This document shows positions 36,878-49,120 of a DNA stretch of 56,258 nucleotides, in pieces. The translations under genes and the position numbers were made by a program. The notes under the pieces were generated by a model, which saw only the letters and a program-made list of their open reading frames with translations, was not told the DNA's origin and did no database searches. Where the stretch lies: positions 1 through 56,258 of the forward strand of contig NZ_CDBL01000015.1 of assembly GCF_000820005.1 (NCBI RefSeq), in the 5' to 3' direction. How positions within the stretch are numbered: the stretch's first letter is position 1; the number at the start of each line of letters is the position of its first letter. This stretch comes from Aeromonas piscicola. Lineage in GTDB: Bacteria; Pseudomonadota; Gammaproteobacteria; Enterobacterales; Aeromonadaceae.

Positions 36878-37635
36878 TCCGATTGAGCGGCATCGAGAAA
36901 CAGTTTGGCGGGCAGCGGGTGCTCAAGGGGATAGACCTTGCCATGGCCGCAGGCAGCGTCACCGCCCTGATAGGCCCCTCCGGCAGCGGCAAGAGCACCT
37001 TGCTGCGCTGCGTGAACCTGCTGGAGCGACCGGATGCGGGGCAGCTGGTGCTGGGAGGGAGCGAGCTCGACTTTGCCCACCACCTGTCCCGCCAGAGCGT
37101 GCTGAGCCTGCGTCAGCAGACTGGCATGGTGTTTCAGAACTTCCAGCTGTTCCCGCACATGACGGTGCTGGAAAACGTGATGGAGGGGCTGGTGACAGTG
37201 CTGAAGTGGCCCAAGGCGAAAGCGCAGGCGCGTGGCTTGGCGTTGCTCGACAAGGTGGGACTCAGGCACAAGGCCGAGGCGGTGCCCGCTACCCTCTCCG
37301 GCGGCCAGCAACAGCGAGTCGCCATCGCCAGAGCCCTGGCACCGGCGCCCAAGGTGTTGCTCTGTGACGAGCCCACCTCGGCGCTGGATCCCGAACTTGC
37401 GCTCGAGGTGGTGGCCGTGCTGCGCCAGCTGGCCCGTGAAGGCACCACCATGCTGATCGCCACCCACGACCTGCGCCTCGCAGCCCAGATAGCGCAACAG
37501 GTGATCTTTCTGGAATCCGGCGAGGTGGTGGAGGCGGGCAGTGCGCGCCAGATGTTCACCACTCCCAAGCGGGCACGTACCTTTGAGTACATCTCCACCC
37601 TGACCGAGCGGTTGCCGGAGAGTTGGAGCATCTAG
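36874..37635 (+). CDS. Cystine-type amino acid ABC transporter ATP-binding protein (TcyN-like)
   Basis: A 253-residue ABC ATPase of the polar amino acid group. Walker A is IGPSGSGKST (33-42), Q-loop MVFQNFQLFPHMTVLENV, signature LSGGQQQR, Walker B VLLCDEPTSALD and switch His in IATHDLRLAAQ. HHLSRQSVLSLRQQTG resembles the equivalent part of E. coli TcyN (YecC). With the preceding two genes it forms a full importer of one binding protein, one permease (homodimer) and one ATPase. A bidirectional terminator follows. Confidence 0.92.
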   Translation: MIRLSGIEKQFGGQRVLKGIDLAMAAGSVTALIGPSGSGKSTLLRCVNLLERPDAGQLVLGGSELDFAHHLSRQSVLSLRQQTGMVFQNFQLFPHMTVLENVMEGLVTVLKWPKAKAQARGLALLDKVGLRHKAEAVPATLSGGQQQRVAIARALAPAPKVLLCDEPTSALDPELALEVVAVLRQLAREGTTMLIATHDLRLAAQIAQQVIFLESGEVVEAGSARQMFTTPKRARTFEYISTLTERLPESWSI

Positions 37636-37666
37636 CGGCGCTTGCCAGGGCGGCAGCCACATAAAG

Positions 37667-37694
37667 AAACAGCCCCGCAGATGCGGGGCTGTTT
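37667..37694. terminator. Bidirectional terminator between the importer and gltD
   Basis: AAACAGCCCCGC pairs exactly with GCGGGGCTGTTT around four bases. It lies between convergent genes and can serve both. Confidence 0.82.
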
Positions 37695-37719
37695 GCTTGG
37701 GGAAGCCTTGGACGGCAGA

Positions 37720-39147
<1,428 letters not shown>

Positions 39148-42100
39148 TTATTGCGCCTGGATTCTGAGTTCTGCACTGGAACGGCTGGTGTGGCCAAGCA
39201 GGGACTTGACGTCGCTGGACTTGGGTTTGATCAGCCTGAACTTGGGCACATAAGAGTCGAAGTTGGCCAGGATCTCCTCGGCGCGCGAGCTGCCGGTCTC
39301 ATTGAGGTGCGCCGTTATGATGCCGCGCAGGTGCTCCTGGTGGATGGCGAGATCCGCCACGTCCAGCAGTTCAACCAGCTCGGGGTTGGTGCGCTTGGCA
39401 AAGTTGCCGCACTCGTCCAGCACGTAGGCGAAACCGCCCGTCATGCCTGCCGCGAAGTTGACGCCCGTGGTGCCGAGTATGGTGACTATGCCGCCTGTCA
39501 TGTATTCACAGCCGTTGTCGCCAATCCCCTCAACCACCGCCAGGGCGCCTGAGTTGCGCACCGCGAAGCGCTCGCCCGCCGTGCCTGCGGCGTAGAGCTT
39601 GCCGCCGGTGGCGCCGTAGAGGCAGGTGTTGCCTATGATGGCCGCCTCGTGGGACTTGAACGCCACGCCGACGTGGGGTTTGACCACCAGCTTGCCGCCT
39701 GTCATGCCCTTGCCCACGTAGTCGTTGGCGTCACCCGTGAGTATCATCTCGAGGCCACCCGCGTTCCAGACGCCGAAGCTCTGGCCTGCGGTGCCGTTGA
39801 AGTGCACCTTCACCGGATCGGCCGCCATGCCCTGGTTGCCGTGGCGTTTGACTATCTCGCCAGACAGGCGCGCACCCACGGAGCGATCCGTGTTGCGGAT
39901 GTCATAGCGGAATTCGCCGCCAGACTTGTGCTCGACCGCCTCCAGCAGGTCTTCCACCATCTTGAGGTTGAGCGGACCCTTGTCGAAGGTGGGGTTGTGC
40001 TGCTGGCTGAACAGGCTGGAGCCTGCCGGTGCCACCGGGCTCGCCAGCAGGCCGGAGAGATCCAGCTTGGATTGACGGGCGGTAAGGCCTGGCAGGGCTT
40101 CCAGCAAATCGGTGCGACCGATGAGATCCGTCAGCTGGGTCACCCCCAGCTGGGCCATCAGCTCGCGAGTCTCCTCGGCGATGAACTGGAAGTAGTTCAT
40201 CACCATCTCCGGCAGGCCGGTGAAGTGCTCGCGGCGCAGCTTCTCATCCTGGGTGGCAACGCCGGTGGCGCAGTTGTTCAGGTGGCAGATGCGCAGGTAT
40301 TTGCAACCGAGCGCCACCATGGGGCCTGTGCCAAAACCGAAGCTCTCGGCGCCGAGGATGGCTGCCTTGATGATGTCCAGACCCGTCTTGAGGCCGCCAT
40401 CCACCTGCAGCCGCACCTTGTGGCGCAGGCCGTTGGCCACCAGCGCTTGCTGGGTTTCAGCCAGACCCAGCTCCCAGGGGGAGCCGGCATATTTGACCGA
40501 ACTCAGCGGGCTGGCGCCGGTACCGCCGTCATAACCGGAGACGGTGATGAAGTCGGCATAGGCCTTGGCCACGCCGCAGGCGATGGTACCGACGCCGGGC
40601 TCGGAGACCAGTTTCACCGACACCAGACAGTCCGGGTTGATCTGCTTGATGTCGAAGATGAGCTGGGCCAAGTCCTCGATGGAGTAGATGTCGTGGTGCG
40701 GCGGCGGCGAGATAAGAGTCACGCCGGGCACGGAATAACGCAGCTTGGCGATCTGGGCCGTCACCTTGTCACCGGGCAGCTGACCGCCTTCACCGGGCTT
40801 GGCGCCCTGAGCCACCTTGATCTGCACCACGTCGGCGTTCATCAGGTAGTGGGGGGTGACGCCGAAGCGCCCCGAGGCCACCTGCTTGATGCGCGAATTC
40901 TTTTCGGTGCCGAAACGCTTGGGATCTTCGCCACCCTCGCCCGAGTTGCTCTTGCCGCCGAGCCGGTTCATGGCCACCGCCAGCGCCTCATGGGCCTCAG
41001 GGCCCAGCGCGCCGATGGACATGGCGGCGGAGTCGAAGCGGGGGAACAGCTTGGCCGCGGGCTCGACTTGATCCAGCGGGACCGGGTTATCGACCTTCTT
41101 CAGGGCGAGCAGATCACGCAGAGTGGAGACTGGGCGCTCGTTCACCAGACGGGCGTACTCCTTGTAATCGGCGTAGTCGCCGGAGCGCACCGCGGTTTGC
41201 AGGGTCTGTACCACGTCCGGGTTGTAGGTGTGGTACTCGCCGCCGTGGACAAACTTGAGCAGGCCGCCCTGGGTGAGGGATTTGCGTTGCAGCCAGGCCT
41301 GACGGGCCAGATTGAGCTGATCCTGCTGGATATCGGCAAAATCGGCGCCCTGAATGCGGCTGGAGACGCCCCGGAAGCACATGGCGACCACGGCGCTGGA
41401 GAGGCCCACGGCTTCGAACAGCTGGGAGCAGCGGTAGCTGGCGACCGTGCTGATGCCCATCTTGGACATCACCTTGTAGAGCCCCTTGTTGATGCCGTTG
41501 CGGTAGTTGAGCATGGCCTGGCGCAGGCTCATCTTGAGCACGCCTTCCTCGACCTGTTTGGCGAGGGTCTCATAGGCCAGATAGGGGTAGATGGCGGTGG
41601 CACCAAAGCCCAGCAACACCGAGAAGTGGTGCGGATCGCGACAGCTGGCGGTCTCCACCAGTATGTTGGCGTCGCAGCGCAGGTTGTTGTCGACCAGGGT
41701 GCGTTGCACCGCGCCCACCGCCATGGCAGCTGGAATGGGCAGGGTATTGGCGCTGACGTCCCGATCCGACAGGATCAGCAGGACGGTACCGCCGCGCGCC
41801 TTGTCGGCAGCGTCGTTGCACAGCCGCTCCAGCGCCCCTTGCAGTCCCTCTTCTGGCTGGTAGTTGAGGCTCAGCACCGCATGACGATAGTGTTCCCCTT
41901 CCAGCGCCAGCAGCTGATGGAAGTCGGAGTAGAGCAGGATCGGCGACTGGAACAGCACCCGGTGGGCGTGGCCGAAGGTCTCGTTGAAGACGTTCTGCTC
42001 GCGGCCGATACAGGTGGCCAGCGACATGACGTGGTTTTCACGCAGCGGATCGATGGGCGGGTTGGTCACCTGGGCGAACATCTGACGGAAGTAGTCATAC

Positions 42101-43605
42101 AGGGTGCGCTGGCTGGAGGAGAGCACCGCCATCGGGGTGTCGTCCCCCATGGAGCCCACCGCCTCCTGGCCGTTCTCGCCGAGTACGCGGATGATTTGAT
42201 CCAGCTCCTCGTAGGAGTAGCCAAACAGCTTCTGATAAGTCTTGAGCTGGTCGTCCGAGAACTCGCGGGCGCCTGTACTGGCGTCGTCCATCTGCTCGAA
42301 CGGCACCAGTCGTTTGCAATGCTTGTCCATCCACTGCTTGTAGGTGTGACGGCTCTTGAGATCGTCATCGATCTCGAAGCTGGTCCACACCTTGCCGTTG
42401 CGGGTATCCACCACAAACAGCTCGCCCGGGCCGACCCGGCCCTTCTCCAGCACCTCGTCCGGGGTGTAATCCCAGGTGCCCACTTCGGAGGCCAGCGTGA
42501 TGAACTTGTCCTTGGTGATAACATAGCGTGCAGGGCGCAGGCCGTTGCGGTCCAGCGCGCAGGTGGCGTAGCGGCCATCTGTCATGACGATGCCTGCCGG
42601 GCCATCCCAGGGCTCCATGTGCATGGAGTTGAAGTCATAGAAGGCGCGCAGGTCGTCATCCATGTTCGGGTGTTTTTGCCATGCAGGCGGGATCAGCAGG
42701 CGCATGGCGCGGAACAAGTCCATGCCACCGGCCAGGAACAAGTCCAGCATGTTGTCGAGGCTGGAGGAGTCGGAGCCCGTGGTGTTGACGAAGGGGGCGG
42801 CCTCTTGCAGATCCGGAATGAGCGGGGTGGCGAACTTGTAGCTGCGCGCCTTGGCCCACTGGCGGTTGCCGGCGATGGTGTTGATCTCGCCGTTGTGGGC
42901 CAGGTAGCGGAACGGCTGGGCCAGCGGCCAGCGCGGGCTGGTGTTGGTGGAGAAACGTTGGTGGAACACGCAGATGGCGGCCTGCATGCGAATGTCGGCG
43001 AGATCCAGGTAGAAGCGCGGCAAATCCACTGGCATGCACAGTCCTTTGTAGACTGTGACCAGGTTGGAGAGGCTGACCACGTAGAAGTAGTCGTCGCTGA
43101 TGCGTTTCTCGATGCGGCGACGCACTATATAAAGGCGGCGCTCGAGATCCTTGTCGACCCAGCCGGGGGGCGCGTTGACAAAGACCTGTTCGATGCTTGG
43201 CAGGGAGGCTTTGGCAATGGGACCGAGCACATTGGTATCGATGGGCACCTTGCGCCAACCAACCAGACTCAAGGTCTCTCTTTCCAGCTCCTCATCTATG
43301 ATGTCGCGAGTGGCCTGGGCCAACAGGGGGTCCGGATTCAGGAAAAGCATGCCGACCGCATAGTTGCGGCCCAGATGCCATCCTTTCTCTTCGGCGATCG
43401 CGCGATAGAAGCTGTCCGGTTTTTGCAGCAGCAGACCGCAGCCATCGCCGGTCTTGCCGTCGGCGGAGATGCCGCCGCGGTGCTGCATGCGAGCCAATGC
43501 TGACATCGCGAGACGGACAAGCTTGTGGCTGGCTTCACCTTCCATGTGGGCCAACAGGCCGAAGCCACAGTTATCCCTCTCCAGCTTTGGATCATATAGT
43601 GACAT
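39148..43605 (-). CDS. gltB: Glutamate synthase large subunit
   Basis: A 1485-residue subunit that hydrolyses glutamine and transfers ammonia to 2-oxoglutarate. After ATG at 43605 comes a 12-residue propeptide ending ERDN; cleavage would expose Cys13 (CGFGLLAH) as the N-terminal nucleophile of the class II amidotransferase domain. Next are [19 protein letters not shown], the FMN-binding barrel ([20 protein letters not shown]), the 3Fe-4S cysteine region CRICHL-like ([16 protein letters not shown]), and the C-terminal GXGXG beta-helix with repeated glycines. The longer frame to 43638 lacks support. E. coli GltB carries a slightly longer prepeptide. Confidence 0.97.
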   Translation of the reverse strand: MSLYDPKLERDNCGFGLLAHMEGEASHKLVRLAMSALARMQHRGGISADGKTGDGCGLLLQKPDSFYRAIAEEKGWHLGRNYAVGMLFLNPDPLLAQATRDIIDEELERETLSLVGWRKVPIDTNVLGPIAKASLPSIEQVFVNAPPGWVDKDLERRLYIVRRRIEKRISDDYFYVVSLSNLVTVYKGLCMPVDLPRFYLDLADIRMQAAICVFHQRFSTNTSPRWPLAQPFRYLAHNGEINTIAGNRQWAKARSYKFATPLIPDLQEAAPFVNTTGSDSSSLDNMLDLFLAGGMDLFRAMRLLIPPAWQKHPNMDDDLRAFYDFNSMHMEPWDGPAGIVMTDGRYATCALDRNGLRPARYVITKDKFITLASEVGTWDYTPDEVLEKGRVGPGELFVVDTRNGKVWTSFEIDDDLKSRHTYKQWMDKHCKRLVPFEQMDDASTGAREFSDDQLKTYQKLFGYSYEELDQIIRVLGENGQEAVGSMGDDTPMAVLSSSQRTLYDYFRQMFAQVTNPPIDPLRENHVMSLATCIGREQNVFNETFGHAHRVLFQSPILLYSDFHQLLALEGEHYRHAVLSLNYQPEEGLQGALERLCNDAADKARGGTVLLILSDRDVSANTLPIPAAMAVGAVQRTLVDNNLRCDANILVETASCRDPHHFSVLLGFGATAIYPYLAYETLAKQVEEGVLKMSLRQAMLNYRNGINKGLYKVMSKMGISTVASYRCSQLFEAVGLSSAVVAMCFRGVSSRIQGADFADIQQDQLNLARQAWLQRKSLTQGGLLKFVHGGEYHTYNPDVVQTLQTAVRSGDYADYKEYARLVNERPVSTLRDLLALKKVDNPVPLDQVEPAAKLFPRFDSAAMSIGALGPEAHEALAVAMNRLGGKSNSGEGGEDPKRFGTEKNSRIKQVASGRFGVTPHYLMNADVVQIKVAQGAKPGEGGQLPGDKVTAQIAKLRYSVPGVTLISPPPHHDIYSIEDLAQLIFDIKQINPDCLVSVKLVSEPGVGTIACGVAKAYADFITVSGYDGGTGASPLSSVKYAGSPWELGLAETQQALVANGLRHKVRLQVDGGLKTGLDIIKAAILGAESFGFGTGPMVALGCKYLRICHLNNCATGVATQDEKLRREHFTGLPEMVMNYFQFIAEETRELMAQLGVTQLTDLIGRTDLLEALPGLTARQSKLDLSGLLASPVAPAGSSLFSQQHNPTFDKGPLNLKMVEDLLEAVEHKSGGEFRYDIRNTDRSVGARLSGEIVKRHGNQGMAADPVKVHFNGTAGQSFGVWNAGGLEMILTGDANDYVGKGMTGGKLVVKPHVGVAFKSHEAAIIGNTCLYGATGGKLYAAGTAGERFAVRNSGALAVVEGIGDNGCEYMTGGIVTILGTTGVNFAAGMTGGFAYVLDECGNFAKRTNPELVELLDVADLAIHQEHLRGIITAHLNETGSSRAEEILANFDSYVPKFRLIKPKSSDVKSLLGHTSRSSAELRIQAQ

Positions 43606-44205
43606 TGCATTTCTCCCTTGCTCGGCCTTGCATCGCAAATTGCATAAATTGCGATTGGCTCTTGTGGTTCCGTCCGCCTGACGTGGCGAATCTCCAAACT
43701 AATGGGATTTTTCGGCAAGGTCAATTGGACATCCCGGCTGTTTTCAATATTACAAAGTCATAACAAAATGTCGGGGTGCGGGTGTATATGGGGCTTGAAT
43801 TGGCTATTGCTCTGGCTGTTTTTGTTTTTGCGGTATTTAATACTGATATCTTGGGGTTTGTTGGTTGACTCAGTGGGGACGGGGATTTGTAGTAATTTTA
43901 CCAATCTATCCGGTCAGTGAGAGGTGGCGATCACAATTACGCACCCCGAGTCTTGCATTTGTCGCCAACGGGGCTACGAGGCAAATTTCATTGCTCAACA
44001 GGTGGTTAGCTGGCCGTTATTCGGTTGTAGCCCAGGCGCTGTTTTTAGCTGACGGGTTTCGAAAGCGTCAATAACTACCCACTTGCAGATATTTATCCAA
44101 ATATTGGTGAATATTTATATGTTTTCTGACCCTCGCCTCCCTTGATCCAGCTCAGCGCCCTGTTTGTGCAAGCTCGTACAATGGCGCTCCTTTAGCGGAG
44201 GTGTC
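43606..44205. other. Divergent control region between gltB and yhcC
   Basis: Six hundred bases, AT-rich in the middle, without a protein-like frame. A dyad TCGCAA...TTGCGA spans 43633-43654, close ahead of the gltB start, and could be an operator or leader structure. The gltBD promoter and the yhcC promoter must both lie here. I do not recognise a riboswitch. Confidence 0.5.
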
Positions 44206-45141
44206 ATGCAGTTACACGAACTCGTCAATACATTCGGTCAGGATCTCAAGCAACGCCACGGCCAGAAGATCCACAAACTCTCCATTCACGGCGCCTTCAC
44301 CTGCCCCAATCGGGACGGCACCCTGGGCCGCGGTGGCTGTACCTTCTGCAATGTCTCCTCTTTTGCCGACGAGTCGGCCCAGCAGCTCTCCGTGGTGCAA
44401 CAACTGCTGGCGCGCCGGGATGAAGTGACCCGTGCCAAGCGCTACCTCGCCTACTTTCAGGCTTATACCAGCACCTATGCAGAGGTTGAATATCTGCAGC
44501 GCATGTATGAAGAGGCGCTATCGGTCAGCGATATGGTGGGCTTGTGTGTCGGCACTCGCCCCGATTGCGTGCCGGATGCTGTGCTGGACTTGCTGGCCGG
44601 CTATCAGGCCCGTGGCTATGAGGTATGGCTGGAGCTGGGGCTGCAGAGCGCCAATGACAAAACCTTGCAGCGTATCAATCGCGGGCACGGCTATGCAGCC
44701 TATGCCGATGCGGTCGAACGGGCCCATCGGCGTGGCATCAAGGTTTGCGCCCACCTGATCGTCGGCCTGCCCGGTGAAGTGCCCATGGACAGCCTGAATA
44801 CGTTGCACCGCATAGTGGAGACGGGCGTGGAGGGGATAAAGCTGCACCCGCTGCACGTGGTGGAGGGGAGTACCCTCGGCAAGGCCTGGCAGGCGGGTCG
44901 ACTTGAGGTGCTGACCCTGGAGCAATATGTGGAGGCGGCGGTGGCCATGATCCAGCACACGCCACCCGAGGTGGTCTATCACCGCATCTCGGCCTCGGCT
45001 CGCCGTCCGACCCTGTTGGCGCCGGTCTGGTGCGAGAATCGCTGGACAGCCATGGCCGGTATTGCTAGTGAACTGGCTCGCTCCGGCGCTCAGGGGCACA
45101 GCCTGGGACGACCTTTTTCCCTTGCCGGATGTATTGAGTGA
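44206..45141 (+). CDS. yhcC: Radical SAM protein YhcC
   Basis: A 311-residue radical SAM enzyme of the YhcC/TIGR01212 family. The cluster cysteines are Cys33, Cys45 and Cys48 in FTCPNRDGTLGRGGCTFCN, a wider spacing than the classic CxxxCxxC and typical of this family. SAM-binding and barrel blocks include VGLCVGTRPDCVPD, YEVWLELGLQSANDKTLQRI (one glycine-rich strand), and ICAHLIVGLPGE-like VCAHLIVGLPGEV. The natural reaction is unknown. The ATG at 44206 has GCGGAGG upstream. Divergence from gltB is conserved in E. coli, where yhcC also neighbours gltBD. Confidence 0.9.
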   Translation: MQLHELVNTFGQDLKQRHGQKIHKLSIHGAFTCPNRDGTLGRGGCTFCNVSSFADESAQQLSVVQQLLARRDEVTRAKRYLAYFQAYTSTYAEVEYLQRMYEEALSVSDMVGLCVGTRPDCVPDAVLDLLAGYQARGYEVWLELGLQSANDKTLQRINRGHGYAAYADAVERAHRRGIKVCAHLIVGLPGEVPMDSLNTLHRIVETGVEGIKLHPLHVVEGSTLGKAWQAGRLEVLTLEQYVEAAVAMIQHTPPEVVYHRISASARRPTLLAPVWCENRWTAMAGIASELARSGAQGHSLGRPFSLAGCIE

Positions 45142-45529
45142 GCGATCAAATTTCGTCAAAAAAACAGAGGGTTATTAGATGAAATTCAGTCTTTGCGGTA
45201 TAGTTTCGGTAAAATTGTCTTGATATAGTACTGGGCTTGAAAAAGATATCATTATCAATAAGCTTGTATTATTTCCAATTTAGGTGGGATATATCGGACG
45301 TGGCGCCATCTTGTGTCGCTATCGAGTGCCGATCATGCCGTACCGCCTTTGGGCATAATGCCTCTCAGGTCTGACGATGAGATCCAGTGTCATTTACCTG
45401 TGCTTTAACATTAATCAGGCTGTTGATCTCTTGCCGTGGAGTCCGGGTTATTTATTCCATGAGATCGCGTTCAACGGACAGCGATGTGTGACCACCACAG
45501 TCGGCCTAATCATGCAGTGACAGGATGCT
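45142..45529. other. Control region ahead of the Lap secretion operon
   Basis: About 390 bases, AT-rich near 45180-45290, with no protein-like frame. A segment around 45246-45262 contains one clean ATTATC half resembling a Fur site, but the other half does not fit, so I make no call. The promoter of the lapB-to-lapD operon should be here. Confidence 0.45.
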
Positions 45530-47674
45530 ATGCAAGCAGAAACTAACCGTATTGATGAGTTGTTGGAGTGCCTGGTCTTCCTGACCCGCTTTTATGGTGT
45601 ACCCAACAGCAGGGATGCCCTGACCACTGGATTGCCGCTGGTGTCCGGCCTGCTGACCCCGAACCTGTTCAGTCGCGCCGCCGAGCGGGGCGGGCTGTCT
45701 GCACGGGAAGTGATCCAGCCCCTTGCCGATATCTCCTCCCTGTTGCTGCCTTGCGTGCTGCAGATGCGCAACGGCGGTGCCTGCATTCTGCTGGAGTGGA
45801 ACGAAGACAGAACCCAGGGCAAGGTGATTTTTCCTCAGGCAGGGGATGCGGCCGAGTGGCTCGGCATTGCCCAGATGGGTGATGAATATCTGGGTCGGCT
45901 CTTCTTTGTCAAAAAGCAGTTCAAGTTTGATGACCGTTCCCCCAAGGTGCTGGAGACCCGTGATGGACACTGGTTCTGGAGCACCTTGTTTGAATCCCGA
46001 GGCATCTATCGGGATGTACTGATTGCCTCCGTCTTGATCAACCTGTTTGCGGTGGCCAGCCCGCTGTTCACCATGAACGTCTATGACAAGATAGTGCCCA
46101 ACCTGGCGTTCGAGTCGCTCTGGGTGCTGGCGGTGGGCGCCATGGTGGTGTTTACCTTCGACTTCGTGATGCGTCAGTTGCGCAGCTATTTTATCGATAT
46201 CGCAGGCAAGAAGTCGGACGTACTGCTGTCGGCCAAGATCTTCGCCAAGGTAATGGGCATGCGGATGGAGTCAAGACCGGCCTCCACCGGCGCCTTTGCC
46301 AAACATCTGCAGGAGTTCGAGTCGGTGCGGGAGTTCTTCACCTCCGCCACTGTCTCTACCCTCATCGATCTGCCCTTTGCGGTCTTTTTCCTCTTTATCA
46401 TATGGATGTTTGCCGGCGTCATGGTGGTGGTGCCCATCGTCGCCATGTTGATCCTGGTGGCCTACAGCTTCTATATCCAGGCGCCCCTCAAGCAGTCCAT
46501 CGAAGAGGGCTCGCGGCTCGCTTCCCAGAAAAACGCCAACCTGATCGAGAGTATTTCCGGGCTGGAGACCGTCAAGATCTTTGGTGCCGAGAGTATGTTC
46601 CAGCATCGCTGGGAGCAGGCGGTATCCCATATATCGACCTGGGGCGTGCAGACTCGCCGCATCACCAACTCCATGTCGTCCCTGGCCAGCTACATCCAGC
46701 AAGTGGTGACTGTGGGCTTGGTGATCGTCGGTGTCTATCAGATATCGGAAGGGCTGGTCACCATGGGCGGTATGATTGCCGCCGTTATGCTGTCGAGCCG
46801 TGCCATCGCCCCCATGGTGCAACTCTCGGTGCTCTCCACCCGCTACAACCAGGCCAAATCTGCGCTGGAGATCCTGGAGAAGATCATGATGACGCCGGGC
46901 GAGCAGGAGGAGGGCAAGCAGTATATTCATCACCCTGTCATCGCTGGCAGGATCGAATTTGACAATGTGTCGTTCAAGTACCCCGGGATGGAAAGCAGCA
47001 CACTGCACAACATCAATCTGCGGATCGAACCGGGCGAAAAGGTGGCCATCATAGGCCGGATCGGGGCGGGCAAGACGACGCTCGAGAAGATCCTGATGGG
47101 CCTGTATCGGCCAACCGATGGTTCGGTGCGCATCGATGGGTTCGAGCTGGATCAACTGCCCGCATCCGTGATCCGGCGCAACATAGGCTGTGTACCGCAA
47201 GATGTGACCCTGTTTTTTGGCTCGGTGCGTGACAACATCATGCTCGGCAACCCGCTGGTGGACGATGTGCGGGTCATGCGTGCGGCCAAGCGGGCCGGAG
47301 TCACCAACTTCACCAACCGGGACCCGAACGGTCTTGACCGCCAGATAGGCGAAGGGGGGCGACAGCTCTCCGGCGGTCAGCGTCAGGCAATCCTGCTGGC
47401 CCGGGCCCTGCTCAACGATCCCCCCATTCTGGTGATGGATGAACCCACTTCCAACATGGATAACCAGTCAGAGATGCAGGTCAAGCATGAGCTGGCACGA
47501 CTGGGACCGGAGACGACCCTGATCCTCATCACTCACAAGACCTCCATGCTCGATGTCGCGTCGCGAGTCATCGTTGTGGAGCAGGGACAGATAGTGGCAG
47601 ATGGGCCCAAAGAGGTGGTGTTGCAACAGTTGAAAGAAGGCAAGGTGCGAGTGCAGGAGGCGTCCAATGGCTAG
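45530..47674 (+). CDS. lapB: Type I secretion ABC transporter LapB with degenerate C39 domain
   Basis: A 714-residue inner-membrane exporter powering secretion of the LapA-type adhesin. Residues 1-130 form a C39-peptidase-like domain in which the catalytic Cys position is Glu10 (IDELLEC where active enzymes have DCGLAC), so it should bind rather than cut substrate. A six-helix membrane domain covers about 160-440. The nucleotide-binding domain has Walker A GRIGAGKT (509-516), signature LSGGQ (613-617) and Walker B ILVMDEPTSNMD (633-644). The membrane fusion gene overlaps its end by eight bases. The GRIGAGKTTLEK variant is usual for LapB-type exporters. Confidence 0.92.
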   Translation: MQAETNRIDELLECLVFLTRFYGVPNSRDALTTGLPLVSGLLTPNLFSRAAERGGLSAREVIQPLADISSLLLPCVLQMRNGGACILLEWNEDRTQGKVIFPQAGDAAEWLGIAQMGDEYLGRLFFVKKQFKFDDRSPKVLETRDGHWFWSTLFESRGIYRDVLIASVLINLFAVASPLFTMNVYDKIVPNLAFESLWVLAVGAMVVFTFDFVMRQLRSYFIDIAGKKSDVLLSAKIFAKVMGMRMESRPASTGAFAKHLQEFESVREFFTSATVSTLIDLPFAVFFLFIIWMFAGVMVVVPIVAMLILVAYSFYIQAPLKQSIEEGSRLASQKNANLIESISGLETVKIFGAESMFQHRWEQAVSHISTWGVQTRRITNSMSSLASYIQQVVTVGLVIVGVYQISEGLVTMGGMIAAVMLSSRAIAPMVQLSVLSTRYNQAKSALEILEKIMMTPGEQEEGKQYIHHPVIAGRIEFDNVSFKYPGMESSTLHNINLRIEPGEKVAIIGRIGAGKTTLEKILMGLYRPTDGSVRIDGFELDQLPASVIRRNIGCVPQDVTLFFGSVRDNIMLGNPLVDDVRVMRAAKRAGVTNFTNRDPNGLDRQIGEGGRQLSGGQRQAILLARALLNDPPILVMDEPTSNMDNQSEMQVKHELARLGPETTLILITHKTSMLDVASRVIVVEQGQIVADGPKEVVLQQLKEGKVRVQEASNG

Positions 47675-49085
47675 ATTTGGCCTGTTCAATAAGTCGCCGT
47701 CCGATACTGTGCTGCCTGCCCCCGAGCATCTGGAGTTTGTCGACGATGGCGCCGCCGCCGTCTTACTGACCACCCCGACCCGGGCAAGAGCCTTGCTGTG
47801 GGCCTGCTTCCTGTTCTTCATGAGCGCCATCATCTGGGCCGCCTGGGCCGAGCTGGACGAGGTGACGGTCGGGCAGGGCAAGGTGATCCCGTCCCGTCAG
47901 TTGCAGGTGATCCAGAACCTGGAGGGGGGGATCGTCAAGGAGATTTTCGTCAAGGAGGGGGACATAGTCGAGAAGGGGCAGCCGTTGCTGCGTATCGATG
48001 ACACCCGTTTCCGCTCCGATTTTCGGGAGCGTGAGCAAGAGCTGGTGATCCTCAAGGGCGATATCGCCCGGCTAAGGGCCGAGATCCAGAGTGTCGTGGT
48101 CAAGACCGGCCCCAATCTTGGCTGGCGTGAACAGGTGGTCATCGACAAGCAGCCGATCGATTTTCCAGATGGGTTCGAGAACGTGTTTGCCGAGTACGTT
48201 GCGCGTGAAAAGTCGGTACAGGATGAGCGGCTCAACAACCTGAACAACCAGCTCTATATACTTGGTCAGCAGATCGAGCAAAAAGAGCAGGAGACCATAG
48301 AGCTCAACGCCAAGATCAGAACCGTCGGGCGCAGTGTGGATCTGGCTCGTCAGGAGCTGGATATCAGCCGTCCGCTGGCCAAGGAGGGGATAGTTCCTCA
48401 GGTCGAGCTCATCAAGCTGGAGCGTCAGGTCAACGAGATGCGGGGGGAGCTGGAGAGCAACCGGCTGCTGATCCCCAAACTCAACTCAGTGCTGCGAGAG
48501 ACAATCTCCAAGCGCAACGACATAGCGTTGAAGTTTCGGGCCGACTCACAGACCGAACTCAACGAGCGGCAGGGGAAACTGAGCCAGCTCTCCGAGGGCC
48601 AGGTAGGACTGCGGGACAGGGTCGATCGTACCAGCGTGATTGCGCCGCTCAAGGGCACCATCAAGAAGCTCAAGATCAATACCCTGGGTGGTGTGGTGCA
48701 ACCTGGGATGGACCTGATGGAGATAGTGCCGCTGGAAGACACCCTGCTGGTCGAGGCCAAGGTCTCCCCGAAAGACATTGCATTCTTGCGGCCAGGGCTC
48801 GAAGCCGTGGTCAAGATCACTGCCTATGACTTCACTATCTATGGAGGATTACATGGAAAGGTTGAACAGATAAGTGCCGACTCAATCCAGGATGAGGAGG
48901 GAAACTCCTTCTACCTGGTGCGAGTTCGCACCGAGAAAAGTTACTTGGGCGATGAGCTTAACGCACTTCCCATCATCCCCGGTATGTTAGCCAGTGCAGA
49001 TATTATTACTGGTAAAAAAAGTGTCCTAGACTATTTGCTTAAGCCGATATTACGGGCTAGGCAGTCGGCACTGAGAGAACGATAA
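47667..49085 (+). CDS. lapC: Type I secretion membrane fusion protein LapC (HlyD family)
   Basis: A 472-residue periplasmic adaptor anchored by one helix at about residues 41-60 (RALLWACFLFFMSAIIWAAW). A biotinyl-lipoyl half-motif lies in GGIVKEIFVKEGDIVEKGQPLLRIDD (two pieces: GGIVKEIFVKEGDIVEK, GQPLLRIDD), followed by a long coiled-coil hairpin from about 140 to 310 and the second lipoyl half and beta-barrel (RTSVIAPLKGTIKKL, then GGVVQPGMDLMEIVPLED). It joins LapB to the outer-membrane channel. It overlaps lapB by eight bases, and 35 bases separate it from lapE. Confidence 0.92.
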   Translation: MARFGLFNKSPSDTVLPAPEHLEFVDDGAAAVLLTTPTRARALLWACFLFFMSAIIWAAWAELDEVTVGQGKVIPSRQLQVIQNLEGGIVKEIFVKEGDIVEKGQPLLRIDDTRFRSDFREREQELVILKGDIARLRAEIQSVVVKTGPNLGWREQVVIDKQPIDFPDGFENVFAEYVAREKSVQDERLNNLNNQLYILGQQIEQKEQETIELNAKIRTVGRSVDLARQELDISRPLAKEGIVPQVELIKLERQVNEMRGELESNRLLIPKLNSVLRETISKRNDIALKFRADSQTELNERQGKLSQLSEGQVGLRDRVDRTSVIAPLKGTIKKLKINTLGGVVQPGMDLMEIVPLEDTLLVEAKVSPKDIAFLRPGLEAVVKITAYDFTIYGGLHGKVEQISADSIQDEEGNSFYLVRVRTEKSYLGDELNALPIIPGMLASADIITGKKSVLDYLLKPILRARQSALRER

Positions 49086-49120
49086 GCCAACAATCTAAAA
49101 ACAACATGACTGGAGATACC

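Noticed and set aside
39649..43503. A 1284-codon open frame antisense to gltB, and a 636-codon frame antisense to gltD/gltB
   Set aside because: Same codon-bias effect; composition is rich in His, Gln and Gly and shows no domain pattern.
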